Shown here: positions 28,060-37,368 of the stretch, piece by piece
Position numbering within the stretch: the first letter of the stretch is position 1
Layout: every line of letters starts with the position of its first letter
Assembly (NCBI RefSeq): GCF_000014805.1
Contig: NC_008570.1
Location: 2,919,001 to 2,983,000 of the forward strand
Origin: Aeromonas hydrophila subsp. hydrophila ATCC 7966
Lineage (GTDB): Bacteria > Pseudomonadota > Gammaproteobacteria > Enterobacterales > Aeromonadaceae
DNA: 64,000 nucleotides
Direction: 5' to 3'
Program-made: the position numbers and the translations under genes
Notes under the pieces: model-generated
Told to the model about the DNA's origin: nothing
Database searches by the model: none
What the model saw: the letters and a program-made list of their open reading frames with translations, nothing else

Positions 28060-29382
28060 ATGAATCCTGTTGTTATCGCGGTGGCGCTGATGCTGGTGCT
28101 CAGCCTGCTGCGGATCAATGTGGTGGTCTCTCTCGCCATCGGCGCCATCGTCGGCGGCCTGATCGGCGGTCTCTCCCTCGAGCAGACCCTCAGCACCTTC
28201 AGCGGTGGCCTGGGTGGCGGCGCCGAGATCGCCCTCTCCTACGCCATGCTGGGGGCCTTCGCAGTCGCCATCTCCCGCTCCGGCATCACGGATCTGCTGG
28301 CGCGCAAAGTGATCAGCCAACTCGGCAAGGATGCCAGCAGCTCGCGCATCCTCTGGGTCAAGGCCCTGCTGCTCAGCTCGGTACTGGGGGTCTCCATCTC
28401 CTCCCAGAACCTGATCCCGGTCCATATCGCCTTCATTCCCATCCTGATCCCGCCGCTGTTGCACGTCATGGCCCAGATGAAGATCGACCGCCGTCAGGTG
28501 GCCTGCGTCATCACCTTTGGCCTGACCGCGACCTATATGCTGCTGCCGGTGGGCTTTGGCGGCATCTTCCTCAACAACATCCTGGCCAAGAACCTGATCG
28601 ACAACGGCGTACCGGTCGAGCACAGCCAGCTGCCGCTGGCGATGGCCATTCCGGTGCTGGGCATGTTCGTCGGCCTGCTGATCGCCGTCTTCTTCAGCTA
28701 CCGCAAGCCGCGCCAGTATGATCTGGAGAAGATCCTGGCCGCCGAGCCGGAGACGGTCGATCTCAACCTCAACCACATCTGGGTCGCCCTGCTGGCCATC
28801 GCCGTGGCGCTGGGACTGCAGCTGATGACCAACAGCATCGTGCTGGGGGCGCTGGCGGGCTTCGTCATCTTCACCTGTGGCGGTGTCATCAAGTTCCGCG
28901 AGAGCCAGGATGCCTTCACCCAGGGCGTACGCATGATGTCCCTCATCGGCTTCATCATGATCTCCGCCGCCGGCTTCGCCGCCGTGATGAAAGAGACCCA
29001 CGGGGTGGAGAGCCTGGTACAGGCCGTCTCCGGCATGATGGCGGGCCACAAGGGGCTGGCCGCCTTCCTGATGCTGCTGGTGGGCCTGCTCATCACCATG
29101 GGGATCGGCTCCTCCTTCTCCACCGTACCCATCATCGCCACCATCTATGTGCCGCTGTGCCTGCACCTCGGCTTCTCCCCCCTGGCGACCATCTCTCTGG
29201 TCGGCACCGCCGGCGCCCTGGGGGATGCGGGCTCTCCCGCCTCCGACTCGACCCTGGGCCCCACCTCGGGTCTCAACGCCGACGGCCAGCACGACCATAT
29301 CTGGGACAGCGTGGTGCCCACCTTCATCCACTACAACATCCCGCTCATCATCTTCGGCTGGATTGCCGCCATGGTGCTCTAA
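28060..29382 (+). CDS. Na+/H+ antiporter-family (YuiF/NhaC-like) membrane transporter
   Basis: 440-aa inner-membrane protein with 10-12 predicted TM helices, in the Na_H_antiporter/NhaC-like family that includes Bacillus YuiF (HisP). The C-terminal half has [16 protein letters not shown] and [19 protein letters not shown], glycine- and serine-rich segments typical of the ion-transporter superfamily. Members may exchange Na+ and H+ or take up amino acids such as histidine; the substrate cannot be decided. Monocistronic; ATG preceded by ATAAGGAAAGCAA. Confidence 0.8.
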   Translation: MNPVVIAVALMLVLSLLRINVVVSLAIGAIVGGLIGGLSLEQTLSTFSGGLGGGAEIALSYAMLGAFAVAISRSGITDLLARKVISQLGKDASSSRILWVKALLLSSVLGVSISSQNLIPVHIAFIPILIPPLLHVMAQMKIDRRQVACVITFGLTATYMLLPVGFGGIFLNNILAKNLIDNGVPVEHSQLPLAMAIPVLGMFVGLLIAVFFSYRKPRQYDLEKILAAEPETVDLNLNHIWVALLAIAVALGLQLMTNSIVLGALAGFVIFTCGGVIKFRESQDAFTQGVRMMSLIGFIMISAAGFAAVMKETHGVESLVQAVSGMMAGHKGLAAFLMLLVGLLITMGIGSSFSTVPIIATIYVPLCLHLGFSPLATISLVGTAGALGDAGSPASDSTLGPTSGLNADGQHDHIWDSVVPTFIHYNIPLIIFGWIAAMVL

Positions 29383-29407
29383 GCCCCCAAGATAGATGCA
29401 TAAACAT

Positions 29408-29435
29408 AAAAGGCGACCCTCAGGGTCGCCTTTTT
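29408..29435 (+). terminator. Terminator after antiporter gene
   Basis: GGCGACCC (29412-29419) and GGGTCGCC (29423-29430) followed by T5. Confidence 0.87.
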
Positions 29436-29703
29436 GCTGCCTTCATCGCGATGACATAGAGCCGGACAATCCAGCTCGGGCGCCCCTCTCAACCTGTTCT
29501 TGCTGCTGCACTCTTCCCTTTTATGAGGATGTGGCTCGCCCCAGCCCGTAGCTACCCTTCGCTTGCCCGCCCCTTACTTTCTGCCTCATCCCCCAGGACG
29601 ATGTCAGGCCAACCCATCGGCGATATCCACGGTGTGCCATGGACTGACCCTTTCACATCCCCCATGCGGCGCTGCAACGTCGCCTGGGTGAACGACGGGC
29701 AAC

Positions 29704-29730
29704 AAAAAGGCCGCTCGATGAGCGGCCTCT
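29704..29730 (-). terminator. Terminator of deaD
   Basis: Arms GGCCGCTC (29709-29716) and GAGCGGCC (29720-29727); on the minus strand followed by T5 (complement of 29704-29708). Confidence 0.85.
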
Positions 29731-29748
29731 TTAGCTAGCAGTCAGGGT

Positions 29749-31644
29749 TTAGCTGTCGCGGCGCTTGCCACCGAATTTGCGACCCTTGTCAAAACCGCCT
29801 TCACGGCGATCCTTGTTGAAGGGACGGTCACCCTGCGGACGGCGATCCTTGTTGAAAGGACGGTCGCCACGGAACGGACGATCACCACGGGGCGGACGGG
29901 GAGCCGTGTTGCTGCCGGCCGGCACTTCGGTGTAGCGGCTGATCTGCAGCGGACGCTGGCAGACACGGGCCTTCTTGATCACTTCCAGCACTTCGGCGCT
30001 CATGCCCTTGGGCAGATCGACGGTGGAGAAGTCATCGGCGATGTCGATGTTGCCGATGAAGCGGCTCTCGATGTTCGCTTCGTTGGCGATGGCACCCACG
30101 ATCTGGCCCGGCTTGACGCCGTGATGGGCACCCACGTCGACGCGGTAGCGCTCCATTTCCACGTCCGGGTTGTCTTTGAGCGGACGCGGCTCCAGGGACG
30201 GCATGCGACGAGCCGGGCGATCGCCACGGTCGGCGAAATCACGGCCACCACGGTCGTTGAAGTCACGACGCTCGAAACCACCGCGATCGTTGCCGGCGTT
30301 GAACACCGGATCCGGAATGGAGTCATCCAGCAGCAGCGGCTGGTCGCCCTGTACCAGCTTAGCCAGTGCAGCAGCCAGCTCCAGCGGATCGGCAGAGTCT
30401 TCTTCGATCAGCTCGTTCACCAGGTTCACGTAGATCTCGAGCTCTTCGCCCATCATGGTTTCGCGGATGCGCTCTTTGAACTTGGCCAGACGGTGCTGGT
30501 TGATGTCCTCGGTGCTCGGCATCTTCATCGGCTCGATAGCCTGACGGGTTGCGTGCTCGATGGCGCGCAGCATGCGACGCTCGCGCGGTGCCACAAACAG
30601 GATGGCTTCGCCCTTGCGACCGGCACGACCGGTACGACCGATACGGTGAACGTAGGATTCGGTGTCGTAGGGGATGTCGTAGTTCACCACGTGGGTGATG
30701 CGCTCAACGTCCAGACCACGGGCAACCACGTCGGTGGCGATCAGGATGTCCAGCTGGCCTTGGCGCAGCTTGTCGACGGTACGTTCACGCAGCTTCTGCG
30801 GAATGTCACCGTGCAGCGCTTCACAGGCGTGACCACGGGCAGCCAGCTTGCCAGCCAGTTCTTCGGCGGCGTTCTTGGTGCGTACGAACACCAGCAGGGC
30901 TTCGTAGGGCTCGACTTCCAGCAGACGGGTCATGGCGTCCAGCTTGTGCAGACCGGTCACCTGCCAGTAACGCTGGCGGATAGTGGTAGCGGTCGCAGTC
31001 TTGGAAGCGATCTTGATCTCTTTGGGCTGCTTCAGGTGCTTCTGGGCCACACGACGGATCTGCTCCGGCATGGTGGCAGAGAACAGGGCAACCTGACGAC
31101 CAGCCGGGCACTGTTCCATGATCCAGTCCACGTCGTCGATGAAGCCCATGCGCAGCATCTCGTCCGCTTCGTCCAGCACCAGGGCTTTCAGGCCAGAGAG
31201 GTCCAGGTTCTTGCGACGGATCAGGTCCATCACGCGGCCCGGGGTACCCACGACAACCTGAGCACCGCGGCGCAGGGCGCGGGTCTGGGTTTCGTAGGAG
31301 GCGCCGCCGTAGATGGGCAGCACGTGGAAATCAGGCATGTGGTGGGCATAGCGTTGGCACGCTTCAGCCACCTGCAGGGCAAGTTCACGAGTCGGTGCCA
31401 GCACCAGGATCTGGGTGTTGCGGTTACCAGCTTCCAGACGAGACAACAGAGGCAAGGCAAAAGCAGCGGTCTTCCCTGTACCGGTTTGCGCCTGCCCCAG
31501 CAGATCGTGGCCCGCCATCAGGTGGGGAATTGCTGCGGCCTGGATGGGGGACGGGCGCTCATAGCCCACGTCCTGCAGCGCTTTCAGTACAGGCGCGGCC
31601 AGTCCAAGCTCACTAAAAAGGGGCAGTTGTTCGGTATCAGACAT
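29749..31644 (-). CDS. deaD: DEAD-box RNA helicase DeaD/CsdA
   Basis: 631-aa ATP-dependent RNA helicase for ribosome assembly and mRNA unwinding, important in the cold; E. coli DeaD is 629 aa. AQTGTGKT is at 52-59, DEAD at 158-161, then SAT and HRIGRTGR. A DbpA-type RNA-binding domain follows, and the tail is Arg/Asp/Gly-rich with repeated RPFNKDRR-type units. Start ATG at 31644 with GGAAG upstream; the open frame continues to 31677 but MSDTEQ fits the family. Confidence 0.95.
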   Translation of the reverse strand: MSDTEQLPLFSELGLAAPVLKALQDVGYERPSPIQAAAIPHLMAGHDLLGQAQTGTGKTAAFALPLLSRLEAGNRNTQILVLAPTRELALQVAEACQRYAHHMPDFHVLPIYGGASYETQTRALRRGAQVVVGTPGRVMDLIRRKNLDLSGLKALVLDEADEMLRMGFIDDVDWIMEQCPAGRQVALFSATMPEQIRRVAQKHLKQPKEIKIASKTATATTIRQRYWQVTGLHKLDAMTRLLEVEPYEALLVFVRTKNAAEELAGKLAARGHACEALHGDIPQKLRERTVDKLRQGQLDILIATDVVARGLDVERITHVVNYDIPYDTESYVHRIGRTGRAGRKGEAILFVAPRERRMLRAIEHATRQAIEPMKMPSTEDINQHRLAKFKERIRETMMGEELEIYVNLVNELIEEDSADPLELAAALAKLVQGDQPLLLDDSIPDPVFNAGNDRGGFERRDFNDRGGRDFADRGDRPARRMPSLEPRPLKDNPDVEMERYRVDVGAHHGVKPGQIVGAIANEANIESRFIGNIDIADDFSTVDLPKGMSAEVLEVIKKARVCQRPLQISRYTEVPAGSNTAPRPPRGDRPFRGDRPFNKDRRPQGDRPFNKDRREGGFDKGRKFGGKRRDS

Positions 31645-31700
31645 AGATTCTTCCAGATTAAGGCAGGCGGCTAACACCGCGGAATAGCAAAAAGGCGGCG

Positions 31701-31729
31701 ATTATAGCGCCACTTTGTTCTGCTGTCTT
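31701..31729 (-). promoter_or_regulatory. Promoter of deaD
   Basis: On the minus strand, -35 AAGACA (complement of 31724-31729) and a perfect -10 TATAAT (complement of 31701-31706) are separated by 17 bp. A second TATAAT further upstream (31763-31768) may be another start site and would give a longer leader. Confidence 0.6.
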
Positions 31730-31824
31730 GAAAAATGTGATAAGCCTCTCAAGACGTTGGCAATTATAGAGGGATCTTGCGACTATGGCTTGCTTATTTT
31801 TCACTCATAGTGCGTTATTGCAGA

Positions 31825-32286
31825 TCACGCTTCGCCAGAGTCCTTGTCCCGCTTGTGTTTGAGCACCGCCATGGTCAACCGGCTGGTGCACAATAAACGA
31901 CCACGTTCATCGCGAATTTCTATCTGCCACACCTGAGTCGTCGCCCCCAGATGCAGCGGCGCGCAACGCCCCGTCACCACCCCTTCCCGCTTGGCCCTCA
32001 GGTGGTTGGCATTGACCTCCAGCCCCACGCAGTAACTGTCGGGTCCGACCGCCATGTTGGCCGCCAAGGAACCCAGCGTCTCCGCCAGCACCACGGAGGC
32101 GCCGCCGTGCAGCATGCCAAGCGGCTGGTGGGTGCGGTGATCCACCGGCATGGTGGCCTCCAGCCAGTCAGGACCAAAGGCGGTATAGACGATGTCGAGG
32201 TGAGCCATCAGGGTGTTGCGAGAGCTGGCGTTGAGCCCTTCAAGGCTCATGGGTTTGCGCCAGATGGGGCTGCTTTCTTGACTCAT
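31825..32286 (-). CDS. menI: Hotdog-fold thioesterase, YdiI/MenI type
   Basis: 153-aa acyl-CoA thioesterase of the PaaI/YdiI group. LGMLHGGASVVLAETLGS holds the catalytic acidic residue and helix; LEATMPVDHRT and ANHLRAKREG are close to E. coli YdiI, which hydrolyses 1,4-dihydroxy-2-naphthoyl-CoA in menaquinone synthesis. The neighbouring ydiJ is also its neighbour in E. coli. Assignment of the exact substrate is by similarity. SD AAGGAG about 10 bp before the ATG. Confidence 0.82.
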   Translation of the reverse strand: MSQESSPIWRKPMSLEGLNASSRNTLMAHLDIVYTAFGPDWLEATMPVDHRTHQPLGMLHGGASVVLAETLGSLAANMAVGPDSYCVGLEVNANHLRAKREGVVTGRCAPLHLGATTQVWQIEIRDERGRLLCTSRLTMAVLKHKRDKDSGEA

Positions 32287-32365
32287 GGTGAGCGGACTCC
32301 TTGCGTGATCAACGGGTTATCGCTGCGCCGTAGCGGCAAACCAGCAGTGTCGGCGAAAAAGGAGC

Positions 32366-32395
32366 AAAAAAAAAGATGCCCACGCAGGGGCATCT
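32366..32395 (-). terminator. Terminator of the ydiJ operon
   Basis: Arms GATGCCC (32375-32381) and GGGCATC (32388-32394); on the minus strand followed by nine T (complement of 32366-32374). Confidence 0.85.
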
Positions 32396-32412
32396 TGCAT
32401 CGAGGTTGACCC

Positions 32413-32901
32413 TCACCAGGGATAGGTCACTCCTGGCCACTCGACCCAGGGCTGGTCCCGCCCCGGCAGGCGCGGCTCAGGCCACTGCCATACCTTGCCG
32501 AGCCAGGCGCGCAGTTCGGCCTCCAGTTCGGCATCGGTGAGCGGCGCCTCGGCTACCTTCCAGAAGAAGAGCTCCATCGCCACCTCCGGCAACACCGAGG
32601 GGTAGAGGTAAACACCGCCCCAGAACTCGGGCTCCCGCGCCGGGCTCCAGAGACCATAGGCAAAGGAGCGTTTGGCCAGAAACTCGGAGTGCTGCCACTC
32701 CAGATCGGCCTCGTGCTGGCTCAGGCTGAAATTGGCGGAGGGCCACACATCGTCCGGGCGAAACAGCTGATGAAGCTGCTCGCGCTCGCGCAGCATGGCG
32801 ACGAACTCCACCACCGCCTGGGTCGGATTGACCGGCAGCAGCAGGAAGTGCGGGTGCCGATAGGCTTGCGGCACCCGAAACCGCTTGGGCAGCGTCAGCA
32901 T
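32413..32901 (-). CDS. Conserved protein of unknown function coupled to ydiJ
   Basis: 162 aa, not confidently recognised. The ATG at 32901 overlaps the ydiJ stop (TGATG), so translation is coupled. A longer frame to 32997 exists inside ydiJ but is not needed. It is rich in Trp and Pro, and the middle (RSFAYGLWSP, WGGVYLYPS) vaguely recalls GNAT-like proteins with a GxVYLYP strand; I see no acetyl-CoA motif that settles it. Coupling suggests it works with or on YdiJ. Confidence 0.68.
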   Translation of the reverse strand: MLTLPKRFRVPQAYRHPHFLLLPVNPTQAVVEFVAMLREREQLHQLFRPDDVWPSANFSLSQHEADLEWQHSEFLAKRSFAYGLWSPAREPEFWGGVYLYPSVLPEVAMELFFWKVAEAPLTDAELEAELRAWLGKVWQWPEPRLPGRDQPWVEWPGVTYPW

Positions 32902-35900
32902 CAGAGCAGTTCCAGCAGGGCCTGCAGCGGGTGCTTGAGTTTCTCCCCCTCCATCCGCTTCACCTGGCTGCGGCACGAATATCCGGTGGCCAGACAACGG
33001 GCTTGCGGCAGGCGAGCCAGGGGCTCGGCCCAGCTCAGGCCATAGATCCCCTTGGAGTTCTCCACCTGTTTGGCATCGTGGCCATAGGTACCGGCCATGC
33101 CGCAGCAGCCTACCGACACCGGTTGCAGGGTGGCACCGAAGCGGCGGAACAGGGTACTCCAGTCACCGTGGGTCGATGGCTTGGCGGTCTTCTCGGTACA
33201 GTGGGCGAACAGATACCAGGGCTCGACGCCGGCATCCGCTTCTCGCACCGGCAACGCCTCGGCCGGCAAGGAGAGCAGCCACTCCTGGGGCAGCAGCACC
33301 TGGAAGTCGCCACGGGCGGGGCCGAGCGCCTTCACGTATTCGTCCCGATAGCAGAGCACCAGGGAGGGATCGACCCCCACCATGGGAATGCCGAGCGCCG
33401 CCACCTTGTTGAGGAACTGGGCGCTGCTGGCGGCGGTACGGGCGAAGGCGCGCAGGAAGCCCTTCACGTGCTGGGGCTTGCCGTTGGGCTTGAACGGCAG
33501 CAGATAGGGCTGCAGGCCGAGCTTGCTGGCGAGCTTCACCAGGTCACGCACCACGGGGGCGTCGTAGTAGCTGGTGAAGGGATCCTGCACGATGAGCACC
33601 ACTTTTTGACGCTGCTCGGGGCTCATGGCCTCCAGGCCCGGCAGATCGAAATAGCGGGCGCGATGGTCGCGCAGCTCCTCGGCCAGGGTCGGCACGCTCA
33701 ATAGCGGCACGTCCACCATGCCGATGCTCTTCTCGGTCGCCTTCTGGGCCCACTCCTTCTCGAGGAAGAAGTTGACCAGTTTCGGTGCCTTGGCCAGCAG
33801 GGGGGCATAGCTTTCCACCGTGCCGACGAAGTAATCCTTGGGGCCGCGCAGATAACGGCTGTGATAGAGCTGCATGAAGCGGGCACGGAAGGTGGGCACA
33901 TCCACCTTGATGGGGCACTGGCTGGTACAGGCTTTACACGCCAGGCACCCCTCCATCGCCTCCATCACCTCGTGGGAGAAGTCATACTCGCCGCGGGCGC
34001 GGGCCACTGTGTTGCGAAACTTGTCGACGATCTGCTTGAAGCGCAGACCGCCGCTTTGCAGCGCCACCTCCTCACTCAGCGGATCGAAGCCCTGCTCGGC
34101 CAGCTGGCGCAGCCATTCGCGCATCAGGCCGGCCCGCCCCTTGGGAGAGTGACGGCGGTCGCGGCTGATCTTGACCGAGGGGCACATGGGGGAGTCGGTC
34201 TCGAAGGTGAAGCACAGACCGTTGCCGTTGCAATCGAGGGCACGGGTATAGCTGGTGCGCACCGCCAGCGGGATCTGGCGGTCAAACTTGCCGCGCTTGG
34301 GCCCATCCACTGACACCAGCTCGGCGCCGCTGCCATAAGGCATGCAGATCTTGCCCGGGTTGATGCGGTTGGCCGGGTCGAACGCCCCCTTGACCCGTTG
34401 CAGCTCCTCCCACAGCTCGCCGAAGAAGGCGGGGCTGTATTCGGAGCGAAAGCCCTTGCCGTGCTCGCCCCACATCAGGCCGCCGTATTTGGCGGTCAGC
34501 GCCACCACCTGATCGGAGATGCGCCGCAGCAGCACCTCCTGCTCGGGATCGCACAAGTCCAGCGCCGGGCGCACGTGCAGCACCCCGGCATCGACGTGGC
34601 CGAACATGCCGTAGTCAAGGCCGTGGGCATCCAGCAGGGCACGAAACTCCATGATGAAGTCCGCCAGGGATTCCGGCGGCACGGCGGTGTCTTCGGTGAA
34701 GGCCACCGGCTTCTTGCGCCCTTCGGCGTTGCCGAGCAGCCCCACCGACTTCTTGCGCATGGCGTAGATGGTCTCGATGCTGGCCAGGTGGTTGCACACC
34801 TGATAGCCGATGATCCCCGCCTCCCCCTTGGCCAGCAGGCCGTCGATGCGCCGGCACAGCTCGGCCACCTTGGCCTTGTGCTCATTCTCGTCGGTGTCGG
34901 CAAACTCGACGATGTTGAGCCCCTGCAGATCCTTGCCCGGCACCTCCTGAATGAACTCTTTGACCGAGTGCCAGATGATGTCGGCGCGGGCCAGCCCCAG
35001 CACCCGGGAGTCCACCGTCTCCACCGACAGCGCATGGGCCTCGACCATAAAGGGGGCATTGCGCAGGGCCGACGGGAAGCTGTCGTACTTGACGTTGACG
35101 AGCGTCCGGTAGCGCGGGATGGGGGTGATGTTGAGCCTGGCTTCGGTGATAAAGCCCAAGGAGCCTTCCGAGCCGCACAGCACCCGGCTGACGTCCAGGG
35201 TGTCGGTATCGGGCTGATAGAGGTGCTTGAGATCGTAACCGGTCAGAAAACGGTTGAGCTTGGGGAAGGTGGCCTCTATGTCGGCACGGCGCTCTTTACC
35301 GATGCGATAGAGGGTGCGATAGATCTCCCCCTCCCGGTTCTCGAGGGCCAGCTTGTCGGCCAGACGCGGGCCGGTCACCGGCTCGGTGGCCATGAGATCG
35401 CCGTTTTCCAGCACGGCCTTGAGGCCAAGCACGTGATCCGAGGTCTTGCCGTACACCAGCGACCCTTGGCCAGAGGCGTCGGTGTTGACCATGCCGCCCA
35501 GGGTGGCGCGGTTGGAGGTGGAGAGATCCGGCGAGAAGAAGTAGCCGTGGGGCTTCAAATAGGCGTTGAGCTGGTCTTTGACCACCCCGGCCTGGGCCCG
35601 CACCCAGCCCTCTTCCAGATTAATTTCCATGATCTGGTTCATATGGCGCGAGAGATCGACGATAATGCCGCCGCCCAAGGATTGACCATTGGTGCCGGTA
35701 CCGCCGCCGCGAGGGAAGAAACTCAAGGTCGCGTACTCGGGCCCCTGGGCCAGCTTGAGCATCACCGCAATATCGTCCGCACTGCGCGGATAGAGAACCG
35801 CCTGAGGTACTACCTGATAGACGCTGTTATCCGTCGCCATCGCCAACCGGCTTGCATAAGACTTTTCGATATCACCACGAAATGCTGATCGCGCCAGCAA

Positions 35901-35960
35901 CTCAAGAAACTGCAGGGTTGTAGGTGACAAACTGTCCTGGTAATCGAGTCTCGGGATCAT
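32901..35960 (-). CDS. ydiJ: YdiJ-type FAD/Fe-S 2-hydroxyacid dehydrogenase
   Basis: 1019 aa, one residue longer than E. coli YdiJ as I recall, which is reported to oxidise D-2-hydroxyglutarate. The N-terminal FAD_binding_4 domain contains FFPRGGGTGTNGQSLGGG; an FAD-linked oxidase C domain follows. A ferredoxin-like motif, CLACKACTSQCP, lies near residue 670, and the C-terminal CCG-type region includes VGCCGMAGTYG. Start ATG at 35960 with AAGGATTC upstream. It lies in an operon with the small gene after it and is divergent from a CDF exporter, with an 18-bp palindrome between. Confidence 0.92.
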   Translation of the reverse strand: MIPRLDYQDSLSPTTLQFLELLARSAFRGDIEKSYASRLAMATDNSVYQVVPQAVLYPRSADDIAVMLKLAQGPEYATLSFFPRGGGTGTNGQSLGGGIIVDLSRHMNQIMEINLEEGWVRAQAGVVKDQLNAYLKPHGYFFSPDLSTSNRATLGGMVNTDASGQGSLVYGKTSDHVLGLKAVLENGDLMATEPVTGPRLADKLALENREGEIYRTLYRIGKERRADIEATFPKLNRFLTGYDLKHLYQPDTDTLDVSRVLCGSEGSLGFITEARLNITPIPRYRTLVNVKYDSFPSALRNAPFMVEAHALSVETVDSRVLGLARADIIWHSVKEFIQEVPGKDLQGLNIVEFADTDENEHKAKVAELCRRIDGLLAKGEAGIIGYQVCNHLASIETIYAMRKKSVGLLGNAEGRKKPVAFTEDTAVPPESLADFIMEFRALLDAHGLDYGMFGHVDAGVLHVRPALDLCDPEQEVLLRRISDQVVALTAKYGGLMWGEHGKGFRSEYSPAFFGELWEELQRVKGAFDPANRINPGKICMPYGSGAELVSVDGPKRGKFDRQIPLAVRTSYTRALDCNGNGLCFTFETDSPMCPSVKISRDRRHSPKGRAGLMREWLRQLAEQGFDPLSEEVALQSGGLRFKQIVDKFRNTVARARGEYDFSHEVMEAMEGCLACKACTSQCPIKVDVPTFRARFMQLYHSRYLRGPKDYFVGTVESYAPLLAKAPKLVNFFLEKEWAQKATEKSIGMVDVPLLSVPTLAEELRDHRARYFDLPGLEAMSPEQRQKVVLIVQDPFTSYYDAPVVRDLVKLASKLGLQPYLLPFKPNGKPQHVKGFLRAFARTAASSAQFLNKVAALGIPMVGVDPSLVLCYRDEYVKALGPARGDFQVLLPQEWLLSLPAEALPVREADAGVEPWYLFAHCTEKTAKPSTHGDWSTLFRRFGATLQPVSVGCCGMAGTYGHDAKQVENSKGIYGLSWAEPLARLPQARCLATGYSCRSQVKRMEGEKLKHPLQALLELL

Positions 35961-36048
35961 GAATCCTTGTTCCCTTCCTTTGCTTGATGCCGGAACTCCG
36001 GCGACAACGACCGTTCGGGCCAGCCTCTTCGCGGGCCCCCGAACCAGT

Positions 36049-36066
36049 CCGCTCACATGTGAGCGG
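36049..36066. promoter_or_regulatory. 18-bp perfect palindrome, putative operator
   Basis: CCGCTCACATGTGAGCGG is its own reverse complement and lies between the divergent ydiJ (start 35960) and CDF gene (start 36130). A TATAT stretch follows at 36071. Symmetry and position fit a dimeric repressor site. The regulator is unknown. Confidence 0.55.
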
Positions 36067-36129
36067 GCAGTATATCAGCTAGAAAACCGCTTGCGCGCGC
36101 AATCTTCACCATTTGAAAGGAGGACTTTT

Positions 36130-37056
36130 ATGGCTCATTACAGCCATGTTATCAGTACGCTTATTCGCACCGAAAAACAGGCGCTGACCCTGTCGCTGTT
36201 TGGTTGCATCACCTTTGCCATTTTCGGGATCGGCTATGGCCTGTTCGTCGGTTCCAACGCCATCATGCTGGACGGCATCTTCACCCTGTTCAGCATGGGC
36301 ATGACGGGGCTGGGGCTCATCACCGCCTACCTGGTTACCCGCCCTTCCGACGCCCGCTTTCAATACGGCTACGCCCACTTCGAACCCATCGCCAACGTCA
36401 TCAACGGCACCATCATTCTGCTGCTCTGTCTGGCGGCACTCTACAACGGCCTCACCACCCTGCTGGCGGGCGGACGGGAGATCGATCTCGGCCATGCCCT
36501 CATCTATGCCGTTGTCTCCACCTTCTTCTGCGGCATCATCTACCGGGTCGAGGCCGACGTGGCCGAGCGGGTCAACTCCGAGCTGGTGCGGGTGGACTCC
36601 AAGGAGTGGCTGGTCGACACCCTGCTCAGCACCACCCTGCTCATCGGCTTCGTGGTCGCCATCGGCCTCGATGCCATCGGCTACGGCCACTACAACCGCT
36701 ACATAGACCCGGTGCTGGTCTCGCTGCTGGCCCTGTGCGCTACCCTCATTCCCATCAAGGTGCTCGGTCGCAACCTGCGGGAAGTACTGAAGATCGCCCC
36801 CAAGGGGGATGTCTCCCGGCTGGTGGCAAGCGAAGTCGAGGCCCTGCGCCTGCGCCATGGCATCGAATGCTACAGCCATCTGGCGAAAAGCGGCCGCCGC
36901 TTCGATCTCGAACTCAACATTCTGGTGGCCCCCGGCCAGGAGTGGCCCGTCGAGCGCCAGGATGCCCTGCGCCAGGAGCTCTGGTCTCGCCTCGGCGATA
37001 CCCTGGGGGACGCCTGGCTGTCGGTCTGCTTCACCCGCGAGAAACGCTGGCTGTAA
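36130..37056 (+). CDS. Cation diffusion facilitator family transporter
   Basis: 308-aa CDF-family inner-membrane protein with six predicted TM helices and a C-terminal cytoplasmic domain. Acidic residues for metal binding lie in AIMLDGIFTLFSMG (TM2) and VDSKEWLVDTLL (TM5). The metal (Zn, Fe, Mn or other) is not evident. AAAGGAGGA lies directly before the ATG. The open frame extends back to 35959 but crosses the palindrome and promoter. Confidence 0.82.
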   Translation: MAHYSHVISTLIRTEKQALTLSLFGCITFAIFGIGYGLFVGSNAIMLDGIFTLFSMGMTGLGLITAYLVTRPSDARFQYGYAHFEPIANVINGTIILLLCLAALYNGLTTLLAGGREIDLGHALIYAVVSTFFCGIIYRVEADVAERVNSELVRVDSKEWLVDTLLSTTLLIGFVVAIGLDAIGYGHYNRYIDPVLVSLLALCATLIPIKVLGRNLREVLKIAPKGDVSRLVASEVEALRLRHGIECYSHLAKSGRRFDLELNILVAPGQEWPVERQDALRQELWSRLGDTLGDAWLSVCFTREKRWL

Positions 37057-37368
37057 GCCGCAAGGCGGGGCTTGCCTGGCAAGCTCCGCCCGCTCCTGTC
37101 GCCCCGCTGGGCGAGCGCGCCTCCCCCTATGCTGCCCGCCCCCTCTTGCCAAATACGGGATTCCCGTTATCATCAGGGCTCACTTTTAACCCGAGGTTTT
37201 ATTGCCCATCATGGACAATCCCCGAAGTTGCCCTTCGTTTCTTCCCGTCAAAGCCTATCTTTATCTGCTTAATCAGCGCCTCTGAATAACGCCATTGCCT
37301 TGCTGTCACTGCGGCCATCGTACGCCGTGCTTACTCTTTGCTTTGTCTGTTTTTATTGAGGTCACTAC
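37057..37368 (+). other. Intergenic region between CDF and TerC-type genes
   Basis: 312 bp. Close to the CDF stop lies a hairpin with 13-bp arms (37064-37076 with 37078-37090, one G-T pair) but no T-run. A small inverted repeat ACGGGA/TCCCGT sits at 37155-37167. The AT-rich half from 37170 presumably contains the TerC-type promoter. I looked for a yybP-ykoY manganese riboswitch, often found before TerC-type genes, and did not see one. Confidence 0.5.

Larger units (their letters stand above)
29383..29748. other. Convergent intergenic region with two terminators
   Basis: 366 bp between convergent genes. It holds a plus-strand terminator (29408-29435) for the antiporter gene and a minus-strand terminator (29704-29730) for deaD. 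The roughly 270 bp between them has no convincing gene; a 71-aa open frame at 29523-29738 lacks a Shine-Dalgarno sequence and ends inside the deaD terminator. Confidence 0.6.

Noticed and set aside
29523..29738. 71-aa frame between the antiporter gene and deaD
   Set aside because: No Shine-Dalgarno sequence and it ends inside the deaD terminator.
37057..37368. yybP-ykoY manganese riboswitch before the TerC-type gene
   Set aside because: The region lacks the paired-helix core and conserved loops I would expect; only two small inverted repeats are visible.
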